From assembly GCA_947177225.1 (NCBI GenBank), contig CAMWTS010000010.1, positions 1 to 64,000 on the forward strand: a stretch of 64,000 nucleotides of DNA. The letters run 5' to 3'. Source of the DNA: an uncultured Alistipes sp. GTDB lineage: Bacteria > Bacteroidota > Bacteroidia > Bacteroidales > Rikenellaceae. Each line of letters opens with the position of its first letter. The first letter of the stretch is position 1. The translations under genes were made by a program, and so were the position numbers. This document shows, piece after piece, positions 55,324 to 63,642 of this stretch. The notes beneath the pieces are model-generated. The model searched no databases. It was given only the letters and a program-made list of their open reading frames with translations, and was not told the DNA's origin.

Positions 55324-56427
55324 ATGAAGACAACGGCATTTACCAAGTATCATATAGAGAACGGTGCCAAGATGGCCGAATTTGCAGGCTACAACATGCC
55401 CATCGAGTTTTCGGGCATCAACGACGAGCACATGACCGTGCGCGAGAAGGTCGGCGTGTTCGACGTGAGCCACATGGGCGAGATCTGGGTCAAGGGCCCG
55501 CGTGCCGAGGAGTTCTTGCAGCACATCACCACCAACAACGTGGCAAAGCTCTTCGACGGCAAGGTGCAGTATTCGTGCATGCCCAACGGTCGCGGCGGCA
55601 TCGTCGACGATATATTGGTATACAGATTCTCAGCCCAGAAGTACATGTTGTGCGTCAACGCCGCCAACGAGCAGAAAGACTGGGAGCATATCTGCCGCGA
55701 GGGCGAGGCTTTCGGTCTGCGTGCAGGCGAGGAGTTGGAGAACGCTTCGTCGCGTACGGCTCAGCTCGCCGTGCAGGGTCCTCTGGCATTGAAGCTCGTA
55801 CAGCAAATGTGCGAGGAGCCGATCGAAGATATGGAATACTACACCTTCAAGATCACCAAGGTTGCCGGCTGCGAGGTAATACTCTCTACGACGGGCTATA
55901 CCGGATCGGGCGGTTGCGAGATATATATGTATAACGAGGACGCCGACCGCATCTGGGCAGAGCTGTGGAGAGTCGGCGAAGCGTTCGGCTTGAAGAACAT
56001 CGGTCTGGGCGCACGCGACACACTGCGTTTGGAGGTAGGTTTCTGCCTCTACGGCAACGACATAGACGACACCACCTCACCTATCGAGGCCGGCCTGGGC
56101 TGGATAACCAAGTTCGCCGAGGGCAAGCAGTTCATCGATCGCGAGCTGATGGAGCGTCAGAAGAGAGAGGGCACGAGCCGCAAGCTGGTGGGTTTCAAAC
56201 TCATCGACCGCGGTGTTCCCCGCCACGAATATGCCCTGACCGACGGCAACGGTCGCACGATAGGTCACGTTACATCGGGCACGATGTCGCCGATGTTGAA
56301 AGTGGGTATAGGTACGGGCTACGTCGAGACGGCCTACGCTGCCGCCGGCACACAGATCGCCGTGGAGGTGCGCGGACGTCAGTTGCGCGCCGAGGTGGTG
56401 CCCCTGCCGTTCGTGAAGATCGGATAG
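55324..56427 (+). CDS. gcvT: Aminomethyltransferase (glycine cleavage T protein)
   Basis: The protein has 367 residues. Typical blocks are FAGYNMPIEFSGINDEH, VSHMGEIWVKGP, TGYTGSGGCEIYMYN and LGARDTLRLEVGFCLYGND. It releases ammonia and passes the one-carbon unit to tetrahydrofolate. gcvP and gcvH are not nearby, so the complex is encoded at split loci. The leader has an A-rich stretch (AAAACATAAACAACT) before the ATG. Confidence 0.95.
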   Translation: MKTTAFTKYHIENGAKMAEFAGYNMPIEFSGINDEHMTVREKVGVFDVSHMGEIWVKGPRAEEFLQHITTNNVAKLFDGKVQYSCMPNGRGGIVDDILVYRFSAQKYMLCVNAANEQKDWEHICREGEAFGLRAGEELENASSRTAQLAVQGPLALKLVQQMCEEPIEDMEYYTFKITKVAGCEVILSTTGYTGSGGCEIYMYNEDADRIWAELWRVGEAFGLKNIGLGARDTLRLEVGFCLYGNDIDDTTSPIEAGLGWITKFAEGKQFIDRELMERQKREGTSRKLVGFKLIDRGVPRHEYALTDGNGRTIGHVTSGTMSPMLKVGIGTGYVETAYAAAGTQIAVEVRGRQLRAEVVPLPFVKIG

Positions 56428-56513
56428 TAACGATCGATCATCGCAAAATATGCAGCAATAAAAATTCGTAAGAAAATTTTTGCATTTTTATTACGATTTA
56501 TAATCTTTATTGC

Positions 56514-56521
56514 TATATTTG
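56514..56521 (+). promoter_or_regulatory. -7 box (TATATTTG) for gdhA
   Basis: An exact match in an AT-rich stretch, 43 bases before the gdhA ATG. Confidence 0.65.
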
Positions 56522-56563
56522 TATAGGCAAACGAAAAACCTAAAACTAAAATTTTAATAAATT

Positions 56564-57904
56564 ATGAACGTTAAAAATTTGATGGCTGAGCTCGAGCGCA
56601 AGCACCCGGGCGAAAGCGAGTACTTGCAGGCCGTGCAGGAGGTATTGGAGTCGATCGAAGAGGTTTACAACCAACACCCCGAATTCGAAAAGGCTAAGAT
56701 CGTCGAGCGCATCGTGGAGCCCGATCGTATCTTCACGTTCCGCGTAACGTGGGTAGACGACAAGGGCGAGGTGCAGACCAACCTCGGCTACCGCGTACAG
56801 TTCAACAGCGCGATAGGTCCCTACAAAGGCGGTTTGCGCTTCCACAAGGCTGTCAACCCCTCGATGTTGAAGTTCCTCGGTTTCGAGCAGACTTTCAAGA
56901 ACGCACTCACGACGCTGCCTATGGGCGGTGCCAAGGGCGGTTCGGACTTCGATCCCGTCGGCAAGTCGGACGCTGAGATCATGCGTTTCTGCCAGGCCTT
57001 CATGACCGAGCTTTGGAACAACATCGGTGTCGACACCGACGTTCCGGCAGGTGACGTGGGCGTAGGCGGCCGCGAGATAGGCTTCCTCAACGGTATGTAT
57101 CAGAAGCTGGCGCGCAAGTACCACACTGGCGTTCTCACCGGCAAGGGTATGACCTGGGGCGGTTCGGAGCTTCGTCCCGAGGCTACCGGTTACGGTGCCC
57201 TTTACTTCGTACAGCACATGCTCGACAAGGCCGGCAAGTCGCTCAAAGGCGCAACGGTGGCCATATCGGGCTTCGGCAACGTGGCATGGGGTGCTGCCCA
57301 AAAGGCTACTGAGCTTGGTGCCAAGGTTATCGCCATCTCGGGTCCCGACGGCGTGATCTACAACCCCAACGGCATGACCGACGAGAAGATCGATTATATG
57401 TTGGAGCTTCGCGCTTCGAACCGCAACATCGTTGCTCCGTTCGCAGAGCGTTTCCCCGACGCTACCTTCACCCCCGGCAAGAAGGCTTGGTCTGTAAAGT
57501 GCGACATCGCTCTGCCCTGCGCATTCCAGAACGAGCTTAACGGCGACGATGCCAAGGAGCTTATCGCCAACGGCACATGGTGCTGCGCCGAGGTTTCGAA
57601 CATGGGTTGCACGCCCGAAGCTATCCACGCATTCCAGAGCGCAGGCGTTCTGTTCGCTCCCGGAAAGGCTGTCAATGCCGGCGGTGTGGCCACCTCAGGT
57701 TTGGAGATGACTCAGAACTGCATGCACATATCTTGGTCGGGCAAAGAGGTCGACGAGAAGCTGCACTACATCATGGAGAGCATTCACGAGGCATGCGTCA
57801 AGTACGGCACGCAGGAGGACGGTACTGTAAACTACGTCAAGGGTGCCAATATCGCAGGTTTCATGAAGGTTGCCACCGCCATGTTGGAGCAGGGCATCAT
57901 CTAA
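56564..57904 (+). CDS. gdhA: Glutamate dehydrogenase (hexameric, NADP-type)
   Basis: The protein has 446 residues. The substrate-binding block PMGGAKGGSDFDP places catalytic Lys124, and GDVGVGGREIGF and VAISGFGNVAWGAAQKA (nucleotide fold) follow. Length and motifs match the small hexameric type, usually NADP-dependent and used to assimilate ammonia into glutamate. It stands alone between its promoter and a strong terminator. Coenzyme preference is inferred. Confidence 0.95.
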   Translation: MNVKNLMAELERKHPGESEYLQAVQEVLESIEEVYNQHPEFEKAKIVERIVEPDRIFTFRVTWVDDKGEVQTNLGYRVQFNSAIGPYKGGLRFHKAVNPSMLKFLGFEQTFKNALTTLPMGGAKGGSDFDPVGKSDAEIMRFCQAFMTELWNNIGVDTDVPAGDVGVGGREIGFLNGMYQKLARKYHTGVLTGKGMTWGGSELRPEATGYGALYFVQHMLDKAGKSLKGATVAISGFGNVAWGAAQKATELGAKVIAISGPDGVIYNPNGMTDEKIDYMLELRASNRNIVAPFAERFPDATFTPGKKAWSVKCDIALPCAFQNELNGDDAKELIANGTWCCAEVSNMGCTPEAIHAFQSAGVLFAPGKAVNAGGVATSGLEMTQNCMHISWSGKEVDEKLHYIMESIHEACVKYGTQEDGTVNYVKGANIAGFMKVATAMLEQGII

Positions 57905-57926
57905 TCGCCGAGCGATCATAACAGCA

Positions 57927-57957
57927 ACGGACTGCGACTTCGCAGTCCGTTTTTTTG
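57927..57957 (+). terminator. Rho-independent terminator after gdhA
   Basis: ACGGACTGCG, a four-base loop, CGCAGTCCGT, then seven T. It lies 22 bases past the stop codon. Confidence 0.92.
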
Positions 57958-57984
57958 TTGTCTGCCTACAAGGAAATGACAATA

Positions 57985-58355
57985 CGCGATTTGTCATGTT
58001 TAGCGAAGAGCAACATCTGAGGGGGGGGGTAGATTTCTCGCCGACGCTCGAAATGACAAAACGCTGTCACTCCGAGGGAGGGCATGCCCGACCGTGGGAG
58101 TCTCGCAGGCGGGAGTACAATGCAACGCAAAGGAGTTTGTAGACCGAAAATAGAGATTCTCACGTCGGACGTACCGTCCTCCTCAGAATGACAAACACCT
58201 CATGTCATGTCGAACAGAGTGAGACATCTGGGAAAACATGGCCGGCGACATGACGGTTGATAAAAGACATGGTTGCGGGAATATCGCGCACAGATTTCTC
58301 GCTTACACTCGAAATGACAAGACAATGGAAATAGCCCACCAAGAACCACCAACCA
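57985..58355. repeat. Composite intergenic repeat island 3
   Basis: Same block set as islands 1 and 2. The ACATCTGGGAAA block appears twice, once expanded to a nine-G run (58021-58029). The end (AATGGAAATAGCC.ACCAAGAAC) matches island 2. No gene is visible. Confidence 0.75.
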
Positions 58356-58357
58356 TC

Positions 58358-58482
58358 TTTTTCGTCAAAAGGCGTTAGTAGCGGTGCCGACATGAAATTG
58401 GCGCGGATAGGCTGTACTTACCCGTACTGCCTATTCGCGCCAATGATTGAGGTGACGCTAATGACGCCTTTTCACGAAAAAG
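58358..58482 (+). repeat. Palindromic repeat, copy F
   Basis: Nearly identical to copy E. The core arms read TTGGCGCGGATAGG and CCTATTCGCGCCAA, a paired change from copy E. It ends two bases from the stop codon of the PepSY-like gene, so it may also act as its 3' hairpin. Confidence 0.78.
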
Positions 58483-58483
58483 A

Positions 58484-58921
58484 TCAACGATCGATCTTAA
58501 CCAACTGATAATTATTGTTGAATTTAAGCTCCAAACCATTGGACAACTTCACCTCGGTGTTGTAACGACCGCGCTCGATCTCGGTGATGATCTCACCGGA
58601 ATAGTTGTCGGATACATAGGTGGCAATCTGCTTGGGAACAACGGCGGCAGGAACACTCTTGCCGACACATTTGATCTCTTTCCACTCGCCCTGGCCATTG
58701 AAGTCGATCTTCGTGCCATCGCGGAATACTACCTCGTAGTCGCGCTTAACGACATCGTCGTCCATCTCGGCATACGCCACTTCGCTGCCGGTGAAATGCG
58801 TCTTGATAAAGGTTTGCGCCGCCTGCGGCAACTCTGCTACCGTAACAGGTCGATCGACTGAGGCATATACGGCCGAACTGCACAATATGGCAGCCGCCAT
58901 AACTATCAAACTCTTTTTCAT
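58484..58921 (-). CDS. PepSY-like domain periplasmic protein
   Basis: The protein has 145 residues. The signal peptide ends SSAVYA. Two PepSY-like repeats follow (VAELPQAAQTFIKTHF... and VPKQIATYVSDNYSG...) with the DxxxYEV and FNGQGEWKEI elements of the Bacteroidota PepSY-like (PF11396) family. Family members are small secreted proteins of uncertain, possibly inhibitor, function. It is a single-gene unit with its own promoter. Confidence 0.88.
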   Translation of the reverse strand: MKKSLIVMAAAILCSSAVYASVDRPVTVAELPQAAQTFIKTHFTGSEVAYAEMDDDVVKRDYEVVFRDGTKIDFNGQGEWKEIKCVGKSVPAAVVPKQIATYVSDNYSGEIITEIERGRYNTEVKLSNGLELKFNNNYQLVKIDR

Positions 58922-58971
58922 TTTTTCACAATTTATAAAGTTATACGAATCGTACCGGTTGCAAATTTAAG

Positions 58972-58979
58972 GCCTGAGC
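58972..58979 (-). promoter_or_regulatory. -7 box (TAAATTTG) for the PepSY-like gene
   Basis: It matches TAnnTTTG 51 bases before the ATG; no clear -33 box. Confidence 0.5.
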
Positions 58980-59048
58980 AAAATATATTGCGGAGAAAGA
59001 GCCGCCATATGCACGGTATCGATGTCCGGCAAATGTATGAATTTTTAT

Positions 59049-59783
59049 TCAGAAAAGCAACAAATATACTCCGGCAGCAATGACGGCACCGATGATAGGG
59101 CCTGCCACGGGCACCCAACTGTAATCCCAGCCGCTCGCACCCTTGCCCTTGATAGGCAGTATGGCATGAGCCAGACGCGGAGGCAGGTCGCGAGCAGGGT
59201 TGATGGCATAACCCGTCGTACCGCCAAGCGACATACCGATAGCCATTACGAGCATAGATACGGGGAATGCTCCCACGGAGCCCAATCCCACATCGGCCGT
59301 GTTTTCGGCGGTGGCGAGCATAAGTATGACGAAGATAAGTATAAACGTTCCGACGATCTCGCAAAAGAGATTGCGAGGTTTGTTCATTATGGCCGGCATG
59401 GTACAGAAAGTAGCCAGTTTGGCCGATGCGTCGTCGGTGGCATCGTAGTGATCTTTATAGAAGATATAGACAAGAACTGCGCCTGTGAATCCGCCCAGAA
59501 GCTGAGCTGCGACGTAGGGTGCGACATATGCCCACTGGAAGCTGCCGGCCACGGCCAGACCCACCGAGACGGCGGGATTGAGGTGTGCGCCCGAATAGGG
59601 TCCGGCGATAAAGACTCCGCACATTACGGCCAATCCCCATGCAATGGTAATAACCACCCAACCTCCGTTTTCGCCTTTGGATCTCTTCAAAATATTCGAA
59701 GCGACAACACCGTCGCCAAGCAGTATCAGGACTGCCGTACCGATGAACTCGAATACGCACCGGGTAAAAAGATCGATCTCCAT
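59049..59783 (-). CDS. glpF: Glycerol facilitator (MIP family)
   Basis: The protein has 244 residues with six helices and two half-helices. The NPA motifs are at 69-71 (GAHLNPAVSVG) and 195-199 (INPARD). Asp199 after the second motif marks the glyceroporin branch rather than a pure water channel. It imports glycerol across the inner membrane for the adjacent kinase. It follows glpK by 17 bases, with a hairpin repeat at the junction. Confidence 0.94.
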   Translation of the reverse strand: MEIDLFTRCVFEFIGTAVLILLGDGVVASNILKRSKGENGGWVVITIAWGLAVMCGVFIAGPYSGAHLNPAVSVGLAVAGSFQWAYVAPYVAAQLLGGFTGAVLVYIFYKDHYDATDDASAKLATFCTMPAIMNKPRNLFCEIVGTFILIFVILMLATAENTADVGLGSVGAFPVSMLVMAIGMSLGGTTGYAINPARDLPPRLAHAILPIKGKGASGWDYSWVPVAGPIIGAVIAAGVYLLLF

Positions 59784-59800
59784 ATCAAGTTTGAATTAGT

Positions 59801-61363
59801 TCAATTTCTTGCATCTTTTCCCGCCTCGGCATAGTTCGAACAAGTTCGACTCTGCCCTCGGCTAATGAAAGCGTTGTTATAATCGGATAATGTACGATAT
59901 ACGGCATCGTGCCAAGAGTGTTGCAACCGCTCGGCCTCGGATTGCTCCATAAGCGGCTCGAAACGGCTGTGCTCCTGCCACTGCCCGCGGATCTCGTCAA
60001 TGTCGCGCCAGTAGCCGACGGCAAGACCGGCAAGATAGGCTGCACCGAGAGCCGTAGTCTCGGAGACATTCGACCGAATGACCACCGAGCGCAGCATATC
60101 GCTCTGGAACTGCATCAGCAGATCGTTGCGCGAAGCTCCGCCATCGACCTTCAACGATTTGAGTTTAAGACCCGAATCGCGCATCATGGCATCTACGATG
60201 TCCATCGACTGGAAAGCGATGGCTTCAAGCGAGGCGCGCGCTATGTGTGCGGCAGTCGTACCGCGGCTCAAACCGGTTATGGTGCCGCGCGCATATTGAT
60301 CCCACCACGGCGCACCGAGACCGGTGAGTGCCGGCACGAAGAATACGCCGCCGTTGTCGTCGACCGTGCGAGCCAGAGTCTCCACCTCTTCCGACGAACG
60401 TATTATGCCCAGTCCGTCGCGCAGCCACTGCACCACCGAACCGCCGACGAATATGCTGCCTTCGAGAGCATACGCCACCTTGTCGCCAATCTTCCATGCC
60501 ACGGTGGTGAGCAGGTTGTTCTGCGACATGACCGGTTTGTCGCCGCAGTTCATCAGCAGGAAGCAACCTGTGCCGTAGGTGTTTTTCATCATGCCCGGCT
60601 CCACGCACATCTGTCCGAACAGAGCAGCCTGCTGATCGCCGGCAATACCGGCAATGGGCACACGATGGGCGAAGATGGTGGTCTTGGTATGGCCGTAGAT
60701 CTCGCTCGAAGAGCGCACTTCGGGCATCATCGAGCGGGGAATGCCGAACAGCGACAGCAGCTCATCGTCCCAGTCGAGCGTATGCAGATTGAGCAGCATG
60801 GTACGCGAAGCGTTGGAGACGTCGGTCACATGGCTCTCGCCGCGCGTAAGACGCCACACGAGCCACGTATCGACCGTGCCGAAACGCAACTTGCCTGCCT
60901 CGGCACGTTCGCGCGCACCCTCCACATTGTCGAGTATCCACTTGATCTTCGTTGCACTGAAATAGGCGTCGAGGATCAAGCCCGTGCGCTCGTGAATAAA
61001 ATCGGCATGCCCCTCGGCACGCAGACGGTCGCAATACTCCGAGGTGCGGCGATCCTGCCACACGATGGCATTATAGACCGGCTGCTCGGTCTCTGCGTCC
61101 CACACGATGGTGGTCTCGCGCTGATTGGTGATGCCGATGGCAGCGATGTTGGTACCGTTGATGTCGACAGAGGTTATGGCCTCGGCTATTACCGAAGCCT
61201 CCGACGACCATATCTCATCGGGGTCGTGCTCGACCCAGCCCGATCGGGGAAATATCTGTCGAAACTCCTTTTGCGCCACCGAACAGATCTTGCCCGAACG
61301 GTCGAAAACGATGGCACGCGAACTGCTCGTGCCCTGATCCAATGCCAATATATACTGCTTCAT
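59801..61363 (-). CDS. glpK: Glycerol kinase with a repeat-encoded C-terminal extension
   Basis: The protein has 520 residues; ~495-500 is usual. FGGY-kinase motifs are [15 protein letters not shown] at the N-terminus, [26 protein letters not shown], and [18 protein letters not shown]. It phosphorylates glycerol to glycerol-3-phosphate. The family end is reached near [11 protein letters not shown]. The last ~22 residues (after DYNNAF) are encoded by the dispersed hairpin repeat, so the natural stop appears to have been lost. glpF follows. Confidence 0.94.
   Translation of the reverse strand: MKQYILALDQGTSSSRAIVFDRSGKICSVAQKEFRQIFPRSGWVEHDPDEIWSSEASVIAEAITSVDINGTNIAAIGITNQRETTIVWDAETEQPVYNAIVWQDRRTSEYCDRLRAEGHADFIHERTGLILDAYFSATKIKWILDNVEGARERAEAGKLRFGTVDTWLVWRLTRGESHVTDVSNASRTMLLNLHTLDWDDELLSLFGIPRSMMPEVRSSSEIYGHTKTTIFAHRVPIAGIAGDQQAALFGQMCVEPGMMKNTYGTGCFLLMNCGDKPVMSQNNLLTTVAWKIGDKVAYALEGSIFVGGSVVQWLRDGLGIIRSSEEVETLARTVDDNGGVFFVPALTGLGAPWWDQYARGTITGLSRGTTAAHIARASLEAIAFQSMDIVDAMMRDSGLKLKSLKVDGGASRNDLLMQFQSDMLRSVVIRSNVSETTALGAAYLAGLAVGYWRDIDEIRGQWQEHSRFEPLMEQSEAERLQHSWHDAVYRTLSDYNNAFISRGQSRTCSNYAEAGKDARN
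59803..59871 (-). repeat. Leader hairpin repeat, copy 5 (glpK-glpF junction)
   Basis: On the minus strand it starts TTTCATTAGCCGAGGGCAG, has a GAACTTGTTC apical hairpin and ends GCCGAGGCGGGAAAAG, then ATGCAAGAAATT. It lies 20 bases before the glpF ATG and is translated as the end of glpK. Confidence 0.8.
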
Positions 61364-61475
61364 GTTAAAATAGTTTAATGAGCCATAATCCTCCTCTTAT
61401 TATCGATCCGCGGCCGGTATCGGCATCGGCCGACCGTGCAGGCCGGCGGTGAGCCGGCATGCGGCAACGGCAGCA

Positions 61476-62183
61476 TCAATTGCGTCTGCCCGACTTGGTT
61501 GTTACCATAATCACGCCGTTCGTGCCGCGAAAGCCGTAAGAGTTGGCTCCGCGCACTACCTCTACCGACTCCACGTCGTCGAGATTGATGTTGTCCAGAC
61601 GCTGCACCTCCGCCCCGTCGCACAATATCAGCACTCCGCTCTTGGAGTTGACGGACCTGCTGCCACGAATGCACAACTCGCCATTCTCGTAGGCCAGCCC
61701 CGGCACGCACAGCATCAGAGCATCGACGACATTGGTCATGCCCGTAGCACGCAGCCTATCGCCCGAAATGCCTGCCGACGGAGTGACACGGTCGCGGCGT
61801 TTGACATATTGCAATCCCATATCGGCGATAGCCTGATCTTCGGTCACCCGATTGCGCGAAACATCGTCATATTTCCATATGATATGCAGACTCCGGCGCG
61901 ACGCGACCGCCACAGTAAAGACCTTGCGTTTGTAGGATATTCTGAGCGAATCGTCGGCCGAGATGTTCGTCAGGCCGAAACGTCCCTTCGAATCGGCAAC
62001 GGTGAAACGGTCGCTGCCGACCACCTCCACACGCGCTTTCAGGCCGCGCCCATCGGCGTCGACTATCAATCCGTTGAAGGGTTCGGCATCGGATCCATCT
62101 CTGCCGCTCTGTGCCATTACCGCTACGGCAGAGAGCATAATCGCCGCACATGCGACCATTGCTTTAACTACGACTGCTTTCAT
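61476..62183 (-). CDS. Stand-alone TonB plug-domain protein (no barrel)
   Basis: The protein has 235 residues. The signal peptide ends SAVAVMAQ. A CarboxypepD-regulatory-like domain (about 36-95) and a plug domain (about 130-232) follow, ending with the SusC-type SYGFRGTNGVIMVTTKSG. The frame then stops after GRRN, where a SusC receptor would begin its barrel. No barrel sequence follows in any frame up to glpK, 112 bases away. It may be a functional short protein or a remnant; the intact signal peptide argues against decay. Confidence 0.82.
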   Translation of the reverse strand: MKAVVVKAMVACAAIMLSAVAVMAQSGRDGSDAEPFNGLIVDADGRGLKARVEVVGSDRFTVADSKGRFGLTNISADDSLRISYKRKVFTVAVASRRSLHIIWKYDDVSRNRVTEDQAIADMGLQYVKRRDRVTPSAGISGDRLRATGMTNVVDALMLCVPGLAYENGELCIRGSRSVNSKSGVLILCDGAEVQRLDNINLDDVESVEVVRGANSYGFRGTNGVIMVTTKSGRRN

Positions 62184-62212
62184 ATTCTTCCTGCTTTGAA
62201 ATGTTATCGTTA

Positions 62213-62220
62213 TAAAGTTA
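62213..62220 (-). promoter_or_regulatory. Weak -7 box (TAACTTTA) for the plug-domain gene
   Basis: One mismatch from TAnnTTTG, with TTTG 23 bases upstream (62244-62247), 29 bases before the ATG. Confidence 0.35.
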
Positions 62221-62273
62221 CGAAATTATTTTCGAATAAGAAACAAAAAAACTTACTTTTTAAAAATTTTCAG

Positions 62274-62281
62274 TATATTTG
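62274..62281 (+). promoter_or_regulatory. -7 box (TATATTTG) for the phosphofructokinase gene
   Basis: An exact match 57 bases before the ATG, in an AT-rich region. Confidence 0.65.
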
Positions 62282-62337
62282 CATCGTGCTTGGCGGGCAC
62301 TACCAGAAAGCACTAACATATAAAACTATAAAATACT

Positions 62338-63570
62338 ATGAAAGAGGCAATAGCAATTCTTACAGGCGGTGGACCGGCACCCGGTATCAACACCGTTGTC
62401 GGCAGTGTGGCAAAGACTTTTCTGGCCAAAGGCTATCGAGTGATCGGTTTGCACTACGGCTATTCGGGTCTTTTCAACTCCAATCCGCATTTCGAGGATC
62501 TCGATCTGTTCAAGACCGACTACATCTTCAACCAGGGCGGTTCTTATCTGACGATGAGCCGTTTCAAGCCCACCGACAAGGATTTCGAGCAGAACTTCAA
62601 TCTCGACTTTTTCAAGCAGAACAACATAAAGCTGCTGGTTACAGTCGGCGGCGACGACACGGCATCGACGGCCAATCGCATCGCCAAGTTCCTCGAAGCC
62701 AAGCAGTATCCTATTGCCAACATACATGTACCCAAGACCATCGACAACGACCTTCCGTTGCCGGCAGGCACTCCCACTTTCGGCTATCAGTCGGCCAAGA
62801 ATGCCGGTGCCGTCATCGGCCGTGCCGTATATAACGATGCACGCACTTCGGCCAACTGGTTCGTCGTGGCAGCCATGGGTCGTTCGGCAGGTCATCTCGC
62901 ATTCGGCATAGCATCGGCATGCCACTATCCGATGATTATCATTCCCGAGATGTTCGACAAGACCACCATCACCATCGACAAGATCATCAACATGATGATT
63001 TCATCGATCATCAAGCGCAAGATAATCGGCATGGACTACGGTGTGGCCATGATCTCGGAGGGCGTGTTCCACGCACTGTCGGAGGAGGAGATACTCAAAT
63101 CGGGCATTCACTTCTCGTATGACGAGCACGGACACCCCGAATTGGGCAAGGTATCGAAGGCCATGATGTTCAACGACATCTTGGAGAAGAAGCTCAAAGA
63201 GATCGGTCTGAAAGTCAAGTCGCGCCCCGTGGAGATCGGCTACGAGGTTCGTTGCCAGACTCCCTGCGCATTCGATCTGGTATACTGCTCGGAGCTGGGT
63301 ATGGGCGTCTACAAGCTCTTCGCCGAGGGCAAGACGGGCTGCATGGTCTACATCAGCCAGGAGGGCTACGTATCGCCTCTCTACCTGAAAGATTTGCAGG
63401 ATCCCACCACCGGCAAGATTCCGCCCCGTCTGGTCGACATTCACTCAGACAAGATCCAGCAGGTGATAGACAATCTGATGAACTTCATCACACCCGAAGA
63501 TTACGAGGCGGCACGCAAGTATGTCGCCGATCCCGAGACTTACGATTTCCGCAAGATTCTCAACTGGTAA
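62338..63570 (+). CDS. 6-phosphofructokinase, PPi-dependent type
   Basis: The protein has 410 residues. GGDDT at 104-108 replaces the GGDGS of ATP enzymes, and PKTIDND at 132-138 has Lys where ATP-PFK has Gly. Both are the marks of the pyrophosphate-dependent group. ILTGGGPAPGINTV opens the protein. The enzyme makes fructose 1,6-bisphosphate reversibly. It is a single-gene unit between a promoter and a strong hairpin terminator. Confidence 0.92.
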   Translation: MKEAIAILTGGGPAPGINTVVGSVAKTFLAKGYRVIGLHYGYSGLFNSNPHFEDLDLFKTDYIFNQGGSYLTMSRFKPTDKDFEQNFNLDFFKQNNIKLLVTVGGDDTASTANRIAKFLEAKQYPIANIHVPKTIDNDLPLPAGTPTFGYQSAKNAGAVIGRAVYNDARTSANWFVVAAMGRSAGHLAFGIASACHYPMIIIPEMFDKTTITIDKIINMMISSIIKRKIIGMDYGVAMISEGVFHALSEEEILKSGIHFSYDEHGHPELGKVSKAMMFNDILEKKLKEIGLKVKSRPVEIGYEVRCQTPCAFDLVYCSELGMGVYKLFAEGKTGCMVYISQEGYVSPLYLKDLQDPTTGKIPPRLVDIHSDKIQQVIDNLMNFITPEDYEAARKYVADPETYDFRKILNW

Positions 63571-63588
63571 TATCGGGCACAGATATGC

Positions 63589-63620
63589 AAAAGCCGACGA
63601 TCTTCCGATCGTCGGCTTTT
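63589..63620. terminator. Bidirectional terminator between PFK and the outer-membrane protein gene
   Basis: AAAAGCCGACGATC, loop TTCC, GATCGTCGGCTTTT: a 14-pair perfect stem with A and T tracts on each side, serving both convergent genes. Confidence 0.9.
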
Positions 63621-63642
63621 ATTTTACGACATGAGCACCGAA

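Noticed and set aside
45931..58355. Insertion-sequence remnants in the repeat islands
   Set aside because: No transposase fragment is readable in any frame, and I see no target-site duplications.
46284..58482. CRISPR-like array from the repeated blocks
   Set aside because: The repeats are palindromic, unevenly spaced and of different lengths, with no regular spacers and no cas genes.
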